From: Aquarana catesbeiana
Lineage: Eukaryota > Chordata > Amphibia > Anura > Ranidae
NCBI RefSeq assembly: GCF_042186555.1
Contig: NC_133325.1
Coordinates: 90,672,982 to 90,736,981, forward strand
DNA length: 64,000 bases
Direction of reading: 5' to 3'
Of this stretch, positions 1-11,940 are shown piece after piece. A program made the translations under genes and the position numbers. The notes below the pieces were generated by a model that was given only the letters and a program-made list of their open reading frames with translations, had not been told where the DNA came from and searched no databases. Within the stretch, counting starts at the first letter, position 1. Every line of letters starts with the position of its first letter.

Positions 1-588
1 GCTCAGAATGTCTCAGACCTTAAAGTAAATCCTTATAACAGAAAAGTCATCAGTATTGCAGGCCGATTTGGACAGTGTGAATCGCTCCAGTTAGATAAGC
101 CAAATAAAACAAAGAGATTCCAACATAAACATAGCGTAATCCTGTTTCACACATTTATTTAAAACTCGTCATACAGAATACGTACAAACTGTTAAAATCA
201 ATGAAGCATGTATAAAATCGTAATCGCCAGTCTGTTGCTCAGGATAGCGTCTACACTGTGTCCTTCCTGTTAGTATCCATCTAACTATGAGACGCAAACG
301 TCGTATCCGACTTCAACTGAGGGCGTTTCAGTTGAAGTCGGATATGAACTTCTTATGTTACTGTTTTGTAAGGTCAATTTGATTGGTCGGTAAGTATAGC
401 TTGGAATTTTTCAGGGAAATTTCATTGGCCTTTTTTTTGGGGCTGATTAGCAGCAACAGTGGGAGAGGAGCTAGACAGTTAAGTTAATGGAGTATCTACT
501 GCATTTGTAATTCCTAAACTGCTACAATCCTGTGGGTTTCAGTAGTTTCCCACAATTTAGAAACACCCTCTGGTTCTTTCCTTTATAG

Positions 589-912
589 CAGTTGTCTCCA
601 AACTGTGGCCGGGGGGGGGGGGGGCAGATGCGGCCCTTTGCTTGCTTGCTTTTATCTGGCCCTCGGGGCTCTGTTTCATTCACTGACACCAATGAAGGGC
701 ACAATTCCTACCAATGACATCAACAATGGGGCACAGTTCCTCCCAATGAAACCAAAGATCGGGCACCATTCCTTCCAAGACACCAACAATGGGGGATTGT
801 TTACTCCTACTGATGCTGGGACATTTTGTATGCCTGATGTCCACAGTCCAGCCCCCCTAAAGTCTGAAGGACAGTAAACTGGCCCTTTGTTTAGAAAGTT
901 TGGAGACCCCGG
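589..912. mobile_element. hAT-type MITE with perfect 8-bp TSD
   Basis: The left end CAGTTGTCTCCAAACT is complementary to the right end AGTTTGGAGACCCCGG over most of its length. The element is flanked by identical 8-bp copies of CTTTATAG at 581-588 and 913-920, which is the hAT target-site signature. The interior holds degenerate short tandem units around the word CAATGGGG and has no coding capacity. Length is 324 bp. Confidence 0.8.
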
Positions 913-1865
913 CTTTATAGGGTTGTCGAGCTGCCAAGTTTTGTTCTCATAGAAAGTACTCTGAACCTATTGAGAGCTTTGAAAATTAATTTCTTCACAA
1001 TACTTTCATCTACAAAGATGAATAAGAAAATGTTTTAAAATGATTTTACTGTTTGTTCAGAATATTTAAATACTTAGCGTGTATAATCTGAGCACAGGTT
1101 CATTTTAAAAGTAATACTCTGACTTGTAAGACGCTGCAGAGGAACATCTATAGACTATGAAGGATCACCTGTTCTATGACGGTACGGTCAAAGATTCTGC
1201 ATCCCTAGGTTTCCTTTAGTTAATTAGCTTGTGTAACCTTATTAAATTACTCATGCTGAAATTGTAACTTTTGGTCCTCATTTCTGAGACGTTTGTGCTA
1301 CTTCTGGTAACAAAGCCATAGACTTGTGTCTTTTTTCAACCTCACCTACTATGTAACTATGTGACATGAGCAGACATTGAACAAAAAAAGCTAAGACTAT
1401 ACTGTTGTACTCATGCTGACATGTTTTGTCAGTTATGCCTAGATAGAATCAATTTATGTATTCTTCCTTTGACATCTTATTCAACCATGCTAGCTATTAT
1501 GAGAATAATGTCCTGTATTCTTTGTACAGTCAAAGATGTTTAGCAAAGCGTTTTTCTACTTGTGTAACAGTATTCCGGAAAGGAAGCCTGTGCAAAAATG
1601 GTAGCTCTCCTTTAATGATAGTGGTAAACATTGGTCACAAAGCTCTCACACCAAGCCTGCTTTGTCAGATGGGCGATTAGTGCTCCCTGAAAGTGTGACC
1701 TGGTTGTGTTCTGTGGCAGTTGACCAAACATTTGCCATTAGCCATATAACACAGCTCAGGGGAGTTCAGGTACTGCATCCTGACGCGCCTGTTCCTGTGC
1801 ACAATAGACATTCATCTAGCATGTAAGTTGGAGCAGAAGATTTTCTGGGAAAGACATTTAAAGCC

Positions 1866-2193
1866 AAACTAATAAGGGGACTGGAGGACCTCCATTACGA
1901 GGAATGGCTGCAAACACTAAATGTATTCTCGCTGGAGAGGAGACACTTGAGAGGGGACATAATCTACAAAAATCTCAATGGGGACCCAAGCATAGTAAAT
2001 AAACTATTCAGTCCTAGGGAGTGTAAAAGAACACGGGGGGCACACAATGAGACTGGAGGAGAAGTGGTTTAACCCTAAACTGCGTAGGGGGTTCTTCACT
2101 GTTGGGGCAATAAGGATGTGGAACTCTCTCCCACAACTGGTGATGGCTGCGGGGAGTATGGATATTTTTTTAAAAGACTCTTAGATGTACATC
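1866..2193 (+). mobile_element. non-LTR retrotransposon 3' fragment (CR1/L2-like), part 1
   Basis: Conceptual translation gives segments such as LFSLERRHLRGD-like and KLFSPRECKRTRG, then MWNSLPQ after a frame change. This is the pattern at the C-terminal end of CR1/L2-type LINE polyproteins in amphibians and fish; the exact clade is not certain. Several frameshifts and stops make it a dead copy. It is cut at 2193 by the TTAA element 2198-3384 and resumes at 3389. Confidence 0.55.
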
Positions 2194-2197
2194 TTGA

Positions 2198-3384
2198 CCA
2201 CTTCACACAAATCGCTGTACCCATACGTCGGTACTTTGACGCTAAATACCGGGGTTATGGCAACAGCTAGCTGCCATAACCCTGGTATTTTCGAGAATGG
2301 CGTGCGTTTCTCTTTGAGATAAAAGTGGTCTTCGCAGCGAATTTGCCGCAAGATCACTTTTTATCGGTGGCGGGAGAGATGCCCTCTCCCACTAGGCTCC
2401 GGTCCTCTCCGTCGCTTACCGGACTCGCCAATAGCGGCGGAGACGGTCGCGTCCTCTCTGCTGCTTACCAGACCCGCCGGTAGCAGCGGAGATGATTGCA
2501 TCCTCTCCCGTGGATGCCTGGCTGCCGACTGAGGGGAAGATGGCCCCTGCTCGGCTCCATGGCATGGCATGGCAGGGTGGAAGTAACGTCAGTTCTTAAA
2601 GGAGAAATTTGTTTTTTGTTTTTGTTTTTTTATTGCAATTTAGAGTAAACATGAGATCTGAGGTCTTTTTGACCCCAGATCTCATAGGTCCTGTCATGTT
2701 TTTTTCTATTACAAAGGATGTTTATATTCCTTTATAATAGGAATAAAAGTGACCCAAACATTTTTTTTTCCAACAAATTGTATCAAAATAAAAAAGTAAA
2801 ATAAATAAGAACACATTTTTTTAAAGCAAACCGTCCCGACGAGCTCGCGCGCAGAAGAGAACGCATACGCGAGTAGTGCCCACATATGAAAAAAAAAAAG
2901 TGTTCAATCCGCACATGTGAGGCATCGCCGCGATTGTTAGAGTGAGAGCAATAATTCTAGCACTAGACTTCCTCTGTAACTCAAAACTGGTAACCTGTAG
3001 AAATGTTTAAACATTGCCTATGGAGATTTTTAAGGGTAAAAGTTTGTCGCCATTCCACAAGCGGCGCAATTTTGAAGCGTTATTTGTTGGGTATCAATTT
3101 ACTCAGTGTAACATTATCTTTCACAATATAAAAAAAAATTGGGCTAATTTTACTGTTTGTTTTTTAATTCAAAAAAGTTTATTTTTTCCAAAAAAAAAGT
3201 GCGCTTGTAAAACTGCTGCGCAAATACGGTGTGACAGAGTGTTGCAACGACCGCCATTTTATTCTCTAGGGTGTTATAAAAATATATAAAATGTTTGGGG
3301 GTTCTAAGTTATTTTCTAGCAAAAAAAAAATTATTTTAACTTGTAAACAACAAGTGTAAAAAAAGAAGCTCGGGGCTGAAGTGG
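2198..3384. mobile_element. TTAA-type (piggyBac-like) non-autonomous element inside a LINE
   Basis: It begins CCACTTCACAC and ends GGGCTGAAGTGG, short inverted termini shared by many elements in this window. The flanks are TTGA (2194-2197) and TTAA (3385-3388), consistent with a TTAA duplication with one substitution. The LINE sequence continues on both sides. It contains a palindromic Y-rich left half and an A/T-rich right half, with no transposase. The same family recurs at 14785-16470 in the opposite orientation. Confidence 0.7.
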
Positions 3385-3388
3385 TTAA

Positions 3389-3505
3389 AGAACACAACAT
3401 ACAGGGATATGGGGAATAATTATAGACATTGATACATGTGCACCTACACAGGTTGAACTGGACGGACTATTGTCTTTTTTTGGCCTTACCGACTATGTAA
3501 CTAAC
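3389..3505 (+). mobile_element. non-LTR retrotransposon 3' fragment, part 2
   Basis: This is the continuation of the LINE interrupted at 2193. It ends with GGTTGAACTGGACGGAC followed by TTGTCTTTTTTTGGCC and the short ATGTAACTA terminus. A second copy of that terminal sequence lies at about 1320-1364 (CAACCTCACCTACTATGTAA), so at least two LINE tails of this type sit in the CERS5 intron. Confidence 0.5.
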
Positions 3506-4589
3506 GTGAAAAAAATTGCAAGCAGACAGGTTCTTTATTGCAGAAGGGACATGCTATGGCATGCCATTCTATAAATTACTTGCATGCAAGTTTTCAATTT
3601 TTATTTACCATGTGCACATTGTTTAGCATGCACAGCGCGGTGTACATTCTTGTCTCTGGAATGAATGAATGAACTTCTGTGCACATCCATGTATAGTCTC
3701 AGTGCCTGAATGAATGTACTTCCATGTGCAGTAGTTTCTTTATTCCTTGCCAGCCAATTAAGAGGGCCGAAGACCCAGCACCTGGAAGAAACCATGGCGA
3801 AGATGTTGGCTCTGGTGAAAGAAGTGATTTTCTGACTTTAGTTCTGAATTAATGTCATCTTCTGCAGCAATCCTGCTGGGTGGAGGACCAGCACAAAGTC
3901 AGTTGGCTTCTGTTGCATGCAGTTGTCTTGGTGAGGACCATCCTGACAAGAATGAGTTGAGAGATGACCGCATCAGTTTGCTGCTGCTTTTTTGCTGCCT
4001 AGTTATATGCAGGGAACAGAGAGTGACTAGGCTCTATTGCTTAACTGCAGTAGATAAGTTAGGACACCAACTTCAGTGGTGCTGTCTGTCACTGGACAGT
4101 TACAGATCTTTTAGGCTTCCAAAAAAAAAAAATCCTATGTATATATTTTTACTTGTATTAAGCCGTTTCCCTGGAATTTTGGTTTTAAATAATGTTCTTT
4201 AAAAACTGGACGATTATGGACTATGATACTTTTAAACTATTTAATCATTTACATAATTGTCAGCATAAAACGTTTTATTAAATCTTTCACATGAATTGCC
4301 TGTATTTACCTGCTTAACTTGCGATCTTGGAGTGATAAAATGCTGATTGTCGGTGTGGTTTTTTTTTTTCCTTGTGCCATTGTTTGCTGTGATTGGCTGA
4401 TTAATGATGCCCACAGCTTTGTGGTGACCTTATGTTGTGTTTCAAGTCTAAAGCACCAGGCATACATACGGTATGCAGGTGAGAACATGTGATCCAGCTT
4501 TTCAGTCAAAGAACAATGTAATCCATTGGTGGTCACCTTTCTTGATATGGGGGGCCTCAAGGGGCGCAGCCCCCAACATCACCAAAGGG

Positions 4590-4870
4590 CTACACATAAA
4601 GTTAAGTAAATATTTAGTCTCAGAGACAGCAGGAAAACAACAGGATATAGTCAAAGACCATGGGCATGATACAAGAGCTGGCCAGAGACTGCAGACATGA
4701 CACAAACAATTGTCAGAGGCGCGGACAGGAGATGGTCGGAGACTATGGGCATGATACAAGAAATGGTCAGGGACTGCAGACTTGCTGCAGGAGACTGTCA
4801 GACTGTGAACATGCTATAGGAGTTGTGAACATGCTTCAAGAGACAATCCTAGACTAGAGACCAACTACAC
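4590..4870. repeat. degenerate minisatellite, about 33-bp unit
   Basis: Repeated words GGTCAGAGACTGCAGACATG and GGGCATGATACAAGA recur at roughly 30-36 bp spacing with many substitutions. A short stretch of the same family is at 17995-18055. No reading frame is expected here. Confidence 0.6.
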
Positions 4871-7164
4871 AAGGCTGCTAGAGATCACTGCTATAGCAGA
4901 GCAATATGGAAAGACAGATTAGTGTCTGCAGGGGCCTGACAAAAAGTACCAAAAGGCTGGGCTGCAGTTTGGGCACCAGGGACCTAATCTGGCTGGAAGT
5001 TCAGCGCATGTATAGAAGTTGTGCATTGCAGCGTGCATACGGTATTTTCACCCTTGCATACCTGCATCAACCATCATACTCATTGTTTGTTGTAATGTGC
5101 TTGATAATCGGCATGTAAATGGGCTTCATTTAGGTACAAGTTTTTGAAGGGCCCTGAAGCCCTGGCTGCACTCAGTGTAGCCCAACAAGGTCCATACTGG
5201 ACTCCATCCAATGACTGGAGAATCCCTCAGACCAACTGTATGCACAGTACCCCACAGAGTATAACTGGTACTTGTTTTCTGATGCTGTGAAAGAGGAGAA
5301 AGGCGCACACACATTGGCTATCCCCACCCACATTAGCTATGCCCACCCCTTCCCTCTGCTGTCTATTCAGAGAAGCCTTTGTATTTTCTGAATGTGTTCA
5401 CATAATACAGGGCTTCTGTGAATGGGGAGGGGAGGGGCGGGCATAGCACCTGCATCGACTCTTTTGTTCAAGAAGCAGAGCTCAGAAGGATCAGCGTCGC
5501 TCTCCCGGAACTACAGTGATAGCTGTCTTCCGGGAGTGCTATAAAGCTGTCGCATATAAATATAAGAGCTAAGCCCAAGATTATTATTATTATGCACCTC
5601 GCTGGACTTAACTCGTCTTGTGCCTTAATTTTTATTTTATTTTTACAAAGTAGCCGAGTTCCAGGAAAAACACTAATGCATGAGTGCTGTTTATAGTGTT
5701 CATTGAGCTGTAAAGGCGGCTGTTGCGAGAGATACACATAACCTTATCTATTCCCATCAATAGCAATTAGTAAATCGATTGACAATTCAGGCAACCCCCT
5801 CAATTTTGATGCACATATAGGGTCCTATTCATGCTAACTTGGCCAGTCTGCAGAGAATTGTACAATTTCTGACTCTTGGCTGCTCTAATTCTTGGCCTGC
5901 TTACCAATCAGTTCACATGAATATTTGCTTGCAGATGTGTCTGATGTACAGAGAATCTTGCAGTTCAGGAGTCCCAGCAGTAGTGATTCAGGCATACAAC
6001 TCTCTGTAGAAAAGATGAGTCCTTTTGAACATATTGAGGAAAATCATTTTTCTGATTTGGGAGTTGATTTCTTCGTCTCTTATCCATCGAACAGCTTGAC
6101 GCTAATTATAACGCTGTCTATTTTGCCTTTCATCCCCAAAGTCATTATTTTCAAAGCCATCTCCATAGAAACAGCGTGCCTAAATTCCAGCTGCCTTACA
6201 ATGTTTATTTTAGGACATCCCTCCAAGCTGTCTGTGGAAAAAGCTAGGTCTAAATATAGACATTTTTAGTTAAAAAGTATATTCGAAAAATAATTTCCCT
6301 GAAACCGGATGAATAGAAAACCACCTCTCAGCTTTGAATGGTAAAGTGAATGGGGTTTTTCCTTTTAATTTACTGCATGGCTTTCCATAGACAGATAGAA
6401 TGTTGGGCGATTCCTGCTGAAGTTGGAGTCGTGGAAGGCCTTGCAAGCCCTGGGCTGGGTGGAAAATTATCAGCCGGACAGTGAATGTATCCTAACTGAT
6501 TTCAGTTCTTGTTTTGTTTGGTAGTCAGGCAACTGTTCCTGTCTAAATACTATGGCTGGCAGCGGTGAGTCTTCCATCCATGCTGTTGGCATGGATGGGA
6601 GAATTGTTTTTTTTTTTCTGTCATTCAGTCCACAGGCTGAACCAGAGAAAATAGAGCTGTGTATGGCTAGCCTAAGGTTTAGTGTATGACAAAGAACAAT
6701 GCATTACCTAAGATACAATTTATTAATAGAATACACAAATGGTTATTCTCACAAAGCAACCGAATCACAAGGAAACCAGCCTCATTGCAGAACATGAACA
6801 GTAACAATAGGCAGACCTGGGTGACACATCATAGCAGAAGTAAGGGATAATGTGCTATGAGGGATATACCCTCTTCCTCAGAGTTCTGTAATGCTTTCCT
6901 AGCTTTACGAGCTTGTGATTCAGTTGGTTTGGTATTATAACCATTTATGTATTCTGTTAATAAATATTAGGTGTCTTAGATAATGCTGGTGTGCCCTTTT
7001 TGTTCGTTATTATTTAGTTGCAAGGATCACCCCAGTCTAAAGAAGTGCAGCAAAGCTTGGAGTCTACCTAGTTACCTGTGGAAGTATGAAACCAGCAAGA
7101 TAGACTACTATGTGACTGCTATGCATATTAGCCACTGGCTCTATAGCACTGAAGATTATTTATT

Positions 7165-7495
7165 ACAGGTACTTATATAGCGCTGTCAATTTATGCAGCA
7201 CTTAACATATATATTTTGTACATTCACACCAGTCCCTGCCCTCAAAGAGCTTACAATCTAAGCTCCCTAACTCACATTCATACATACACATACTAGGGCC
7301 AATTTAGACAGGAGCCAATTAACCTACCAGCATGTCTTTTGGAGTGTGGGAGGAAACCGGAGTACCCGGAGGAAACCTGCACAGGGAGAACATGCAAACT
7401 CCAGGCAAAGGATTTTGCATGGTTGGGATTCGGACCGCCAACCCTAATGCTGCTAGGTGAAAGTGCTAATTACCTAACCACTGTGCTGCCTACTT
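7165..7495 (-). mobile_element. SINE-like interspersed repeat (tRNA-type box on - strand)
   Basis: The sequence contains GTGTGGGAGGAAACCGGAGT and GAGAACATGCAAACTCCA, then GGGATTCGGACC and CTAACCACTGTGCTGCC. This word order is familiar from a widespread vertebrate SINE-like repeat. Read on the - strand it carries a B-box-like GGTCCGAATCCC. The family name is not certain. Confidence 0.5.
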
Positions 7496-8730
7496 GTACA
7501 TATGGTCAGTGTATGTAAAATGCGTGGAGGAATTTAAACTGCCTGCTATTATCTTCAATAGCCATGGTCCCTGCCGCTGCCTAAATAGTGGAGCTGCCAA
7601 ACCATGATTGCATCTGATAGGATGCAGTCTCTGTTTGGCCGATTATTATTCCACCTGGCTCAGTCGATTTGGAGATGTACGTTGTTAAACTCCATTCGGG
7701 TCTCACGTGACACTGTGGTGCAGGTAGTCCACTCTGTACATCACACATTGTGATATGAACAGGGCACATGTGATTTGGCAATCACCCCCCCCCCCCTTCC
7801 GCTCAGTCTGAGCATTCAAAAATGGAGGAGTACGATCGTTGAAATATTGTATAGAGGAATTCTTTCTCCAGCTCCTTCATGTCAGCAGGCCTTTAATCGT
7901 TGCATTACCTCATATCCAAGCAATTTCCAGAGCCAGAACAACATCAACATGTGAGGAATAGCTTGTAGTGTGGATCATTGCCTGCGGATAACGTTATAAA
8001 TGTATACCATGTCAAAAACGAGCTTAGAGGTGAGAGGCCCAGATATATGTTCATACATAGAGAGATCAGCTATATCCATCAATCCAGTTATTCATCTCCG
8101 GGGTGTGCCCTTCTTATTATCTGGTAGAACCAAAGGCTTGGTTCTCTTGGCTGTAACCTTTGTTGCTATACCAACCTTTAGAGAAGTGAGTGACAGAGCT
8201 GACCGCATTTTATGGGATGATTCAAACGTGGCTTGTGGCAGTAGTGTTTAGGAAGGGTATGGAACCTGGGGAGTGTAACTATGATGCCAGTTAATCCCAT
8301 TGAGCTCTCTGGAGACATAGTGGGCTCATCAAGAAACATCAATGAAGGAGGGTGCCCACTTGATGACCCGATGACTTAAATACCCTCCCCCCTTTTTTAC
8401 CACCCCAACACCAAAAGTACCAATTTAACATAGGGGGTGAAAGGTCCTATTAGTACTTGTGCAGGGGTTAAAAGGACACCAGTCATGAGATTCGGGCAGA
8501 TGGCCGTTGCCGGGTTCTCATGCTGGCCTTCTGGCTTCACTGATGTGAAACACATATGCAGATATGGTCCTCTGACTCTTGTGTCCTGTGAATTCTAGGT
8601 CTGTAACTGCAAAATGATTAAAGCGGTTGTAAACCTGTACGTCAGGGGTGTCCAAACTTTTGACTCTCCTGGGCCACATTGGAAGAAGAAGAATTGTCCT
8701 GGGCCTCACATAAAATACACTAACAATAAT

Positions 8731-8968
8731 GCTGGGTACGCATGATCCAAATATTGGCTGGTTCATCTGGAACCAGACAACATTCAGTATGTGTGTACAG
8801 CCGTTTGTAGGACGGAAGACAGTGTCATCTGATCAAAGCTGATCAGTTTGTTTTGGGGGTGGGGGTTTGTTCAGTCACAGTAGCACAGTGGGAGGAGATT
8901 GCCACACTAATATCGCTTAGGTTAGGGTGCAGGCTGAACAAGCAAAAAAAAAATAGTATGTACCCAGC
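8731..8968. mobile_element. MITE with GCTGGGTAC inverted ends
   Basis: Left end GCTGGGTACGCATGATC and right end GTACCCAGC are inverted. It sits just after sequence like the start of a hAT MITE (CAGGGGTGTCCAAACTTTTG at about 8643) and is immediately followed by another MITE, so this is a cluster of stacked small elements. There is no coding content. Confidence 0.45.
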
Positions 8969-8970
8969 TT

Positions 8971-9331
8971 TAGGCCCCTTTCATAATTGCACCTCCTCTA
9001 AGCAGAATCTGCTTGCTCAGCGGGGGATTTCTCCGCTGAGCAGGCAGATGACAGGTCCATTGTCTGCTTTGCTATACAGAGTGGACATGGAGACAGTCCC
9101 GCTCTCCTCTATGGGGCAATCGGATGGAAGCGGACCAGCTGTCTGTTTCCAGCCGGACTGATGGAAAATGGGACCACCATCAGTCTATTTTGATCGGATG
9201 GCAGCAGGTGGCAACAGACATGTGTCCGCTGACACCTGCCGCTCTATGGAGGACAGTGCAATGTCCGATCAGGTCCGCTTCAAAAACTGACAGGTGGACC
9301 TAATCGGACAGCCCATGTGAAAGGGGCCTAA
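8971..9331. mobile_element. MITE with TAGGCCCCTTTCA inverted ends
   Basis: TAGGCCCCTTTCA at the left is matched by TGAAAGGGGCCTA at the right. The interior is rich in short palindromic words (CGGATGGAAGCGGACC type). Elements with related ends lie at 46235-46504 and 39591-39997. Confidence 0.6.
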
Positions 9332-9889
9332 TGATAGCTGATGAGCAGAAACAGTCAGGCAGATCGCAAGTTAACAATTGGATTTCAACTGTGTGCTGTG
9401 TGGGGAAGTAGAGGGGTGCTTGTGGGCAGGGGGGGGCTTTGGGAAGACACAGCGTCCCCGCATTCACTGCTGCTGGTGCTATTGCAAACAGGACAGCTCG
9501 AGCATCCCTCCAGGCGTGCCTGTACCTGGCTTGTTGTCAGTGTCTGCCTCCCCTATCGCAAACACGGATTCCTTCCAGACATGAATGGGCTCGGCTTGTC
9601 TGTGCCGGGCGCCAAGGCTGCTATACTTGCACTGAATCCCTCCTAGATGTTGCTCCATGCTTGACACTCTTGGGTCATGGGTTGGAATAACATGCACTGC
9701 TGAGCAGCAAAAGAATTTGAAGTCACGTGTAGATTATACAATTACATGAGCAATCCATTCTTCTTTTTTTTTTTTTTTATTTCACAGCCCGGGTGTTGCC
9801 TAAACTGGGGCAGAAATGCAACACGGGTTCAGGTTGATTATAATAGCAATAAGATATTCAAATCGCTTAACCACCTGTTGTTCACAGTT

Positions 9890-10326
9890 ATGCCCCGTAC
9901 ACACGGTCGGACTTTGTTCGGACATCCCGACAACAAAATCCTAGGATTTTTTCCAACAGATGTTGGCTCAAACTTGTCTTGCATACACACGGTCACACAA
10001 AGTTGTCGGAAAATCTGATCGTTCTGAACGCGGTGACGTAAAACACGTACGTCGGGACTATAAATGGGGCAGTGGCCAATAGCTTTCATCTCTTTATTTA
10101 TTCTGAGCATGCGTGGCACTTTGTCCATCGGATTTGTGTACACACGATCGGAATTTCCGACAACGGATTTTGTTGTCGGAAGATTTTATAGCAAGCTCTC
10201 AAACTTTGTGTGTCGGAAAATCCGATGGAAAATGTGTGATGGAGCCTACACACGGTCGGAATTTCCGACAACAAGGTCCTATCACACATTTTCCGTCGGA
10301 AAATCCTACCGTGTGTACGGGGCATT
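9890..10326. mobile_element. MITE with ATGCCCCGTACACACGG ends
   Basis: The left end ATGCCCCGTACACACGGTCG is complementary to the right end CCGTGTGTACGGGGCAT. Internal copies of the words TCGGAATTTCCGACAAC and CACACGGTCGGA repeat in both orientations, so the whole element folds back. It ends only about 200 bp before the CERS5 terminal exon. Confidence 0.65.
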
Positions 10327-10534
10327 AGTGTTTGGCTTGCACATGACACGAGCATGGATGCAAGTTTACACAGTTTTCTCTTTTTTTTTTTTTTTTTAAG
10401 GTGCAGGATTGTAGAACTGGTTACCATGTAAATGACTAATCACTTACTAAGTTCATTTTTATATGCTCACTTATAGCCGGCATGTAGAAAATACTGTTGG
10501 CTACAAAGCTCACTTACATCCTCTTGTTTTCCAG

Positions 10535-10684
10535 GTACTAAAAGATGAACGCAGCGACATAGAAAGCAGTTCAGAAGAAGAGGATACGACAGTTAATAGC
10601 ACCAAAGGAATACACAACACATCCAGCAATGGGGCAAACAGAGTGAACGGCCATGCAGCAAACGGCCAGTGGGCTGACGAATAA
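10535..10684 (+). CDS. CERS5: ceramide synthase 5, terminal coding exon
   Basis: Ceramide synthase 5 is a multi-pass endoplasmic reticulum enzyme that N-acylates sphingoid bases, preferring palmitoyl-CoA. This exon supplies only the cytosolic C-terminal tail of 49 residues. A pyrimidine-rich acceptor (CTTGTTTTCCAG) ends at 10534 and the exon opens in phase 0 with VLKDERSDIESSSEEED. The tail ends SSNGANRVNGH then AANGQWADE and TAA at 10682. KD(D/E)RSD followed by an acidic serine cluster is shared by CERS2, 5 and 6; the SSNGANRVNGH block is, from memory, specific to CERS5 and decides the paralogue. The SSSEEED cluster fits casein kinase 2 sites described for this family. The catalytic TLC domain lies upstream, outside the readable exons. 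The exon is clean, with no frameshift. Confidence 0.92.
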   Translation, partial: VLKDERSDIESSSEEEDTTVNSTKGIHNTSSNGANRVNGHAANGQWADE

Positions 10685-11940
10685 ATGTGTGAGATGTCCA
10701 GCGACTTGGTAATATGTCACCTTTTTTTTTAAAAAAAAAAAGAGACTTAATAAGACTTGGCCTAAGTCATTCCTCACGTAAACCTGTCCTGAACTGAGCC
10801 GCCCCTGGAGGGTGAAGCACGCCCTGCATCAGACAACAGCTGGATACAATCCTAGCCATTACTTGACAGTTTGCTATGCTGGATCAGGATTGCCATGCAC
10901 TGGCTGCCCTATACTGTTTGACCTGATAGATCTGCACCTTTCATAAACTGTGTGCTGAATTCCCCCCCACTCCATTCTATCACTTTTCAAGAGAGACTGC
11001 CGTTTGCACAGGCTATGGCGAGGATTGCGGTTCTTGGACCAATACAGCCCTTTGGTTCGGAGATGGCTGAACATTAGGCCTTTTTGAAAGAAGATGAGAT
11101 TTGGCCCAGAGCTTTCATGCAGTTGTGCTAGGTACAACGGGTGGCGACCCTAACGCAAGCTGTGTGTGGAATCTCTAAAGTTTGCGCCTTAATGTCATAT
11201 TTTATATTATTGTTTACTTCAGTCTGTGAAGAAAAGGTAAATGAGAAAAATAAAAAAAAAAATAAAAAAAACTCCAAGACTGGACACAGTGCTGGGTTTT
11301 CTGTTTCTAAAAGCACACCAACATCCTATAGAAACCCACACCAGTGTTATCATGCAGTGTGACACACAGACCCTTTTTTTCACTGGATTAGGCTTTAGGT
11401 CAGGGATATGCAATTAGCGGACCTCCAGCTGTTGCAGAACTACAATTCCCATGAGGCATAGCAAGACTCTGACAGCCACAAGCATGACACCCAGAGGCAG
11501 AGGCATGATGGGACTTGTAGTTTTTCAACAGCTGGAGGTCCGCTAATTGCATATCCCTGGTTTAGGTTATTGTATTATAATAATCACTCCTCTGATGAAC
11601 AGTCCCTGAAACTCTGAGATGAGATACATTTTTGGGACACTTGGTTCAAAAAATGTAATATAGCCTTACCCTTGTAGTCCACTAATGCATTCTCGAGTCT
11701 GCAAATGGATGATTCCTCAGTAAGTATCAAGGTAATAAGAAAGTCACCAGCACCGCAGACGAGATGATTAAACAAGATGTTCTTTTGCATGCACAAAAAC
11801 CAACAGTTCAGGGCAACATTGGGGGTCCCTTTATCAAGGCATAGATGTATTTGTTGTGTCTATGGCTTGATAAAGGGACACTGTACTGCTCTAAAATGTT
11901 GGTTTGTACATGCAAATAAACCCTCTGAATTTATGATGAC
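10685..11940 (+). other. CERS5: CERS5 3' UTR (approximate end)
   Basis: Untranslated sequence follows the stop codon. Candidate AATAAA signals are at 11249-11254, 11261-11266 and 11915-11920, so transcripts could end near 11285 or near 11940. The longer form would contain the hAT MITE at 11401-11559 and a hairpin at about 11826-11879 (CCCTTTATCAAGGCATAGA against TATGGCTTGATAAAGGG). Which signal is used cannot be told from the sequence. Confidence 0.6.
11401..11559. mobile_element. hAT-type MITE within or just past the CERS5 3' UTR
   Basis: The first 20 bases CAGGGATATGCAATTAGCGG are exactly complementary to the last 20, and pairing extends inward through GACCTCCAGCTGTTG. Flanks CTTTAGGT (11393-11400) and GTTTAGGT (11560-11567) make an 8-bp duplication with one mismatch. 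CAGGG termini and an 8-bp duplication place it with hAT elements. Transcribed, it would form a strong hairpin. Confidence 0.8.

Larger units (their letters stand above)
1..10534 (+). other. CERS5: CERS5 intron (last intron or introns)
   Basis: This stretch lies directly upstream of the terminal CERS5 exon. I looked for the preceding exon, which in vertebrates encodes the last transmembrane segments, and could not find it, so either the last intron exceeds 10.5 kb or that exon is diverged beyond my reading. Mobile elements inside it are listed separately. The remaining parts (1-588, 913-1860, 3506-4590, 4871-7164, 7496-8640, 9332-9889, 10327-10534) show no exon, RNA gene or clear element that I can support, apart from short LINE-tail sequence near 1320-1364. 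Confidence 0.6.

Noticed and set aside
605..877. 90-codon frame near 0.6 kb
   Set aside because: It is inside the hAT MITE at 589-912 and reads through its internal tandem words.
3852..4202. 116-codon frame in the CERS5 intron
   Set aside because: No similarity recognised, no splice or promoter context, and it ends in low-complexity sequence.
5892..6269. 125-codon frame preceded by a good acceptor-like TTGCTTGCAG, considered as a CERS5 exon
   Set aside because: The translation has no similarity to ceramide synthase and no matching donor was evident.
7400..7495. Possible tRNA gene (GGTCCGAATCCC on the - strand)
   Set aside because: Only a B-box-like word is present, with no cloverleaf; it belongs to the SINE-like repeat.
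9341..9697. Four overlapping frames around 9.4-9.7 kb
   Set aside because: Overlap on both strands with no homology; probably chance in GC-richer sequence.
11826..11879. Hairpin near the CERS5 3' end considered as a microRNA precursor
   Set aside because: The stem is short (about 17 bp) and the motif looks repeat-derived; no evidence beyond pairing.
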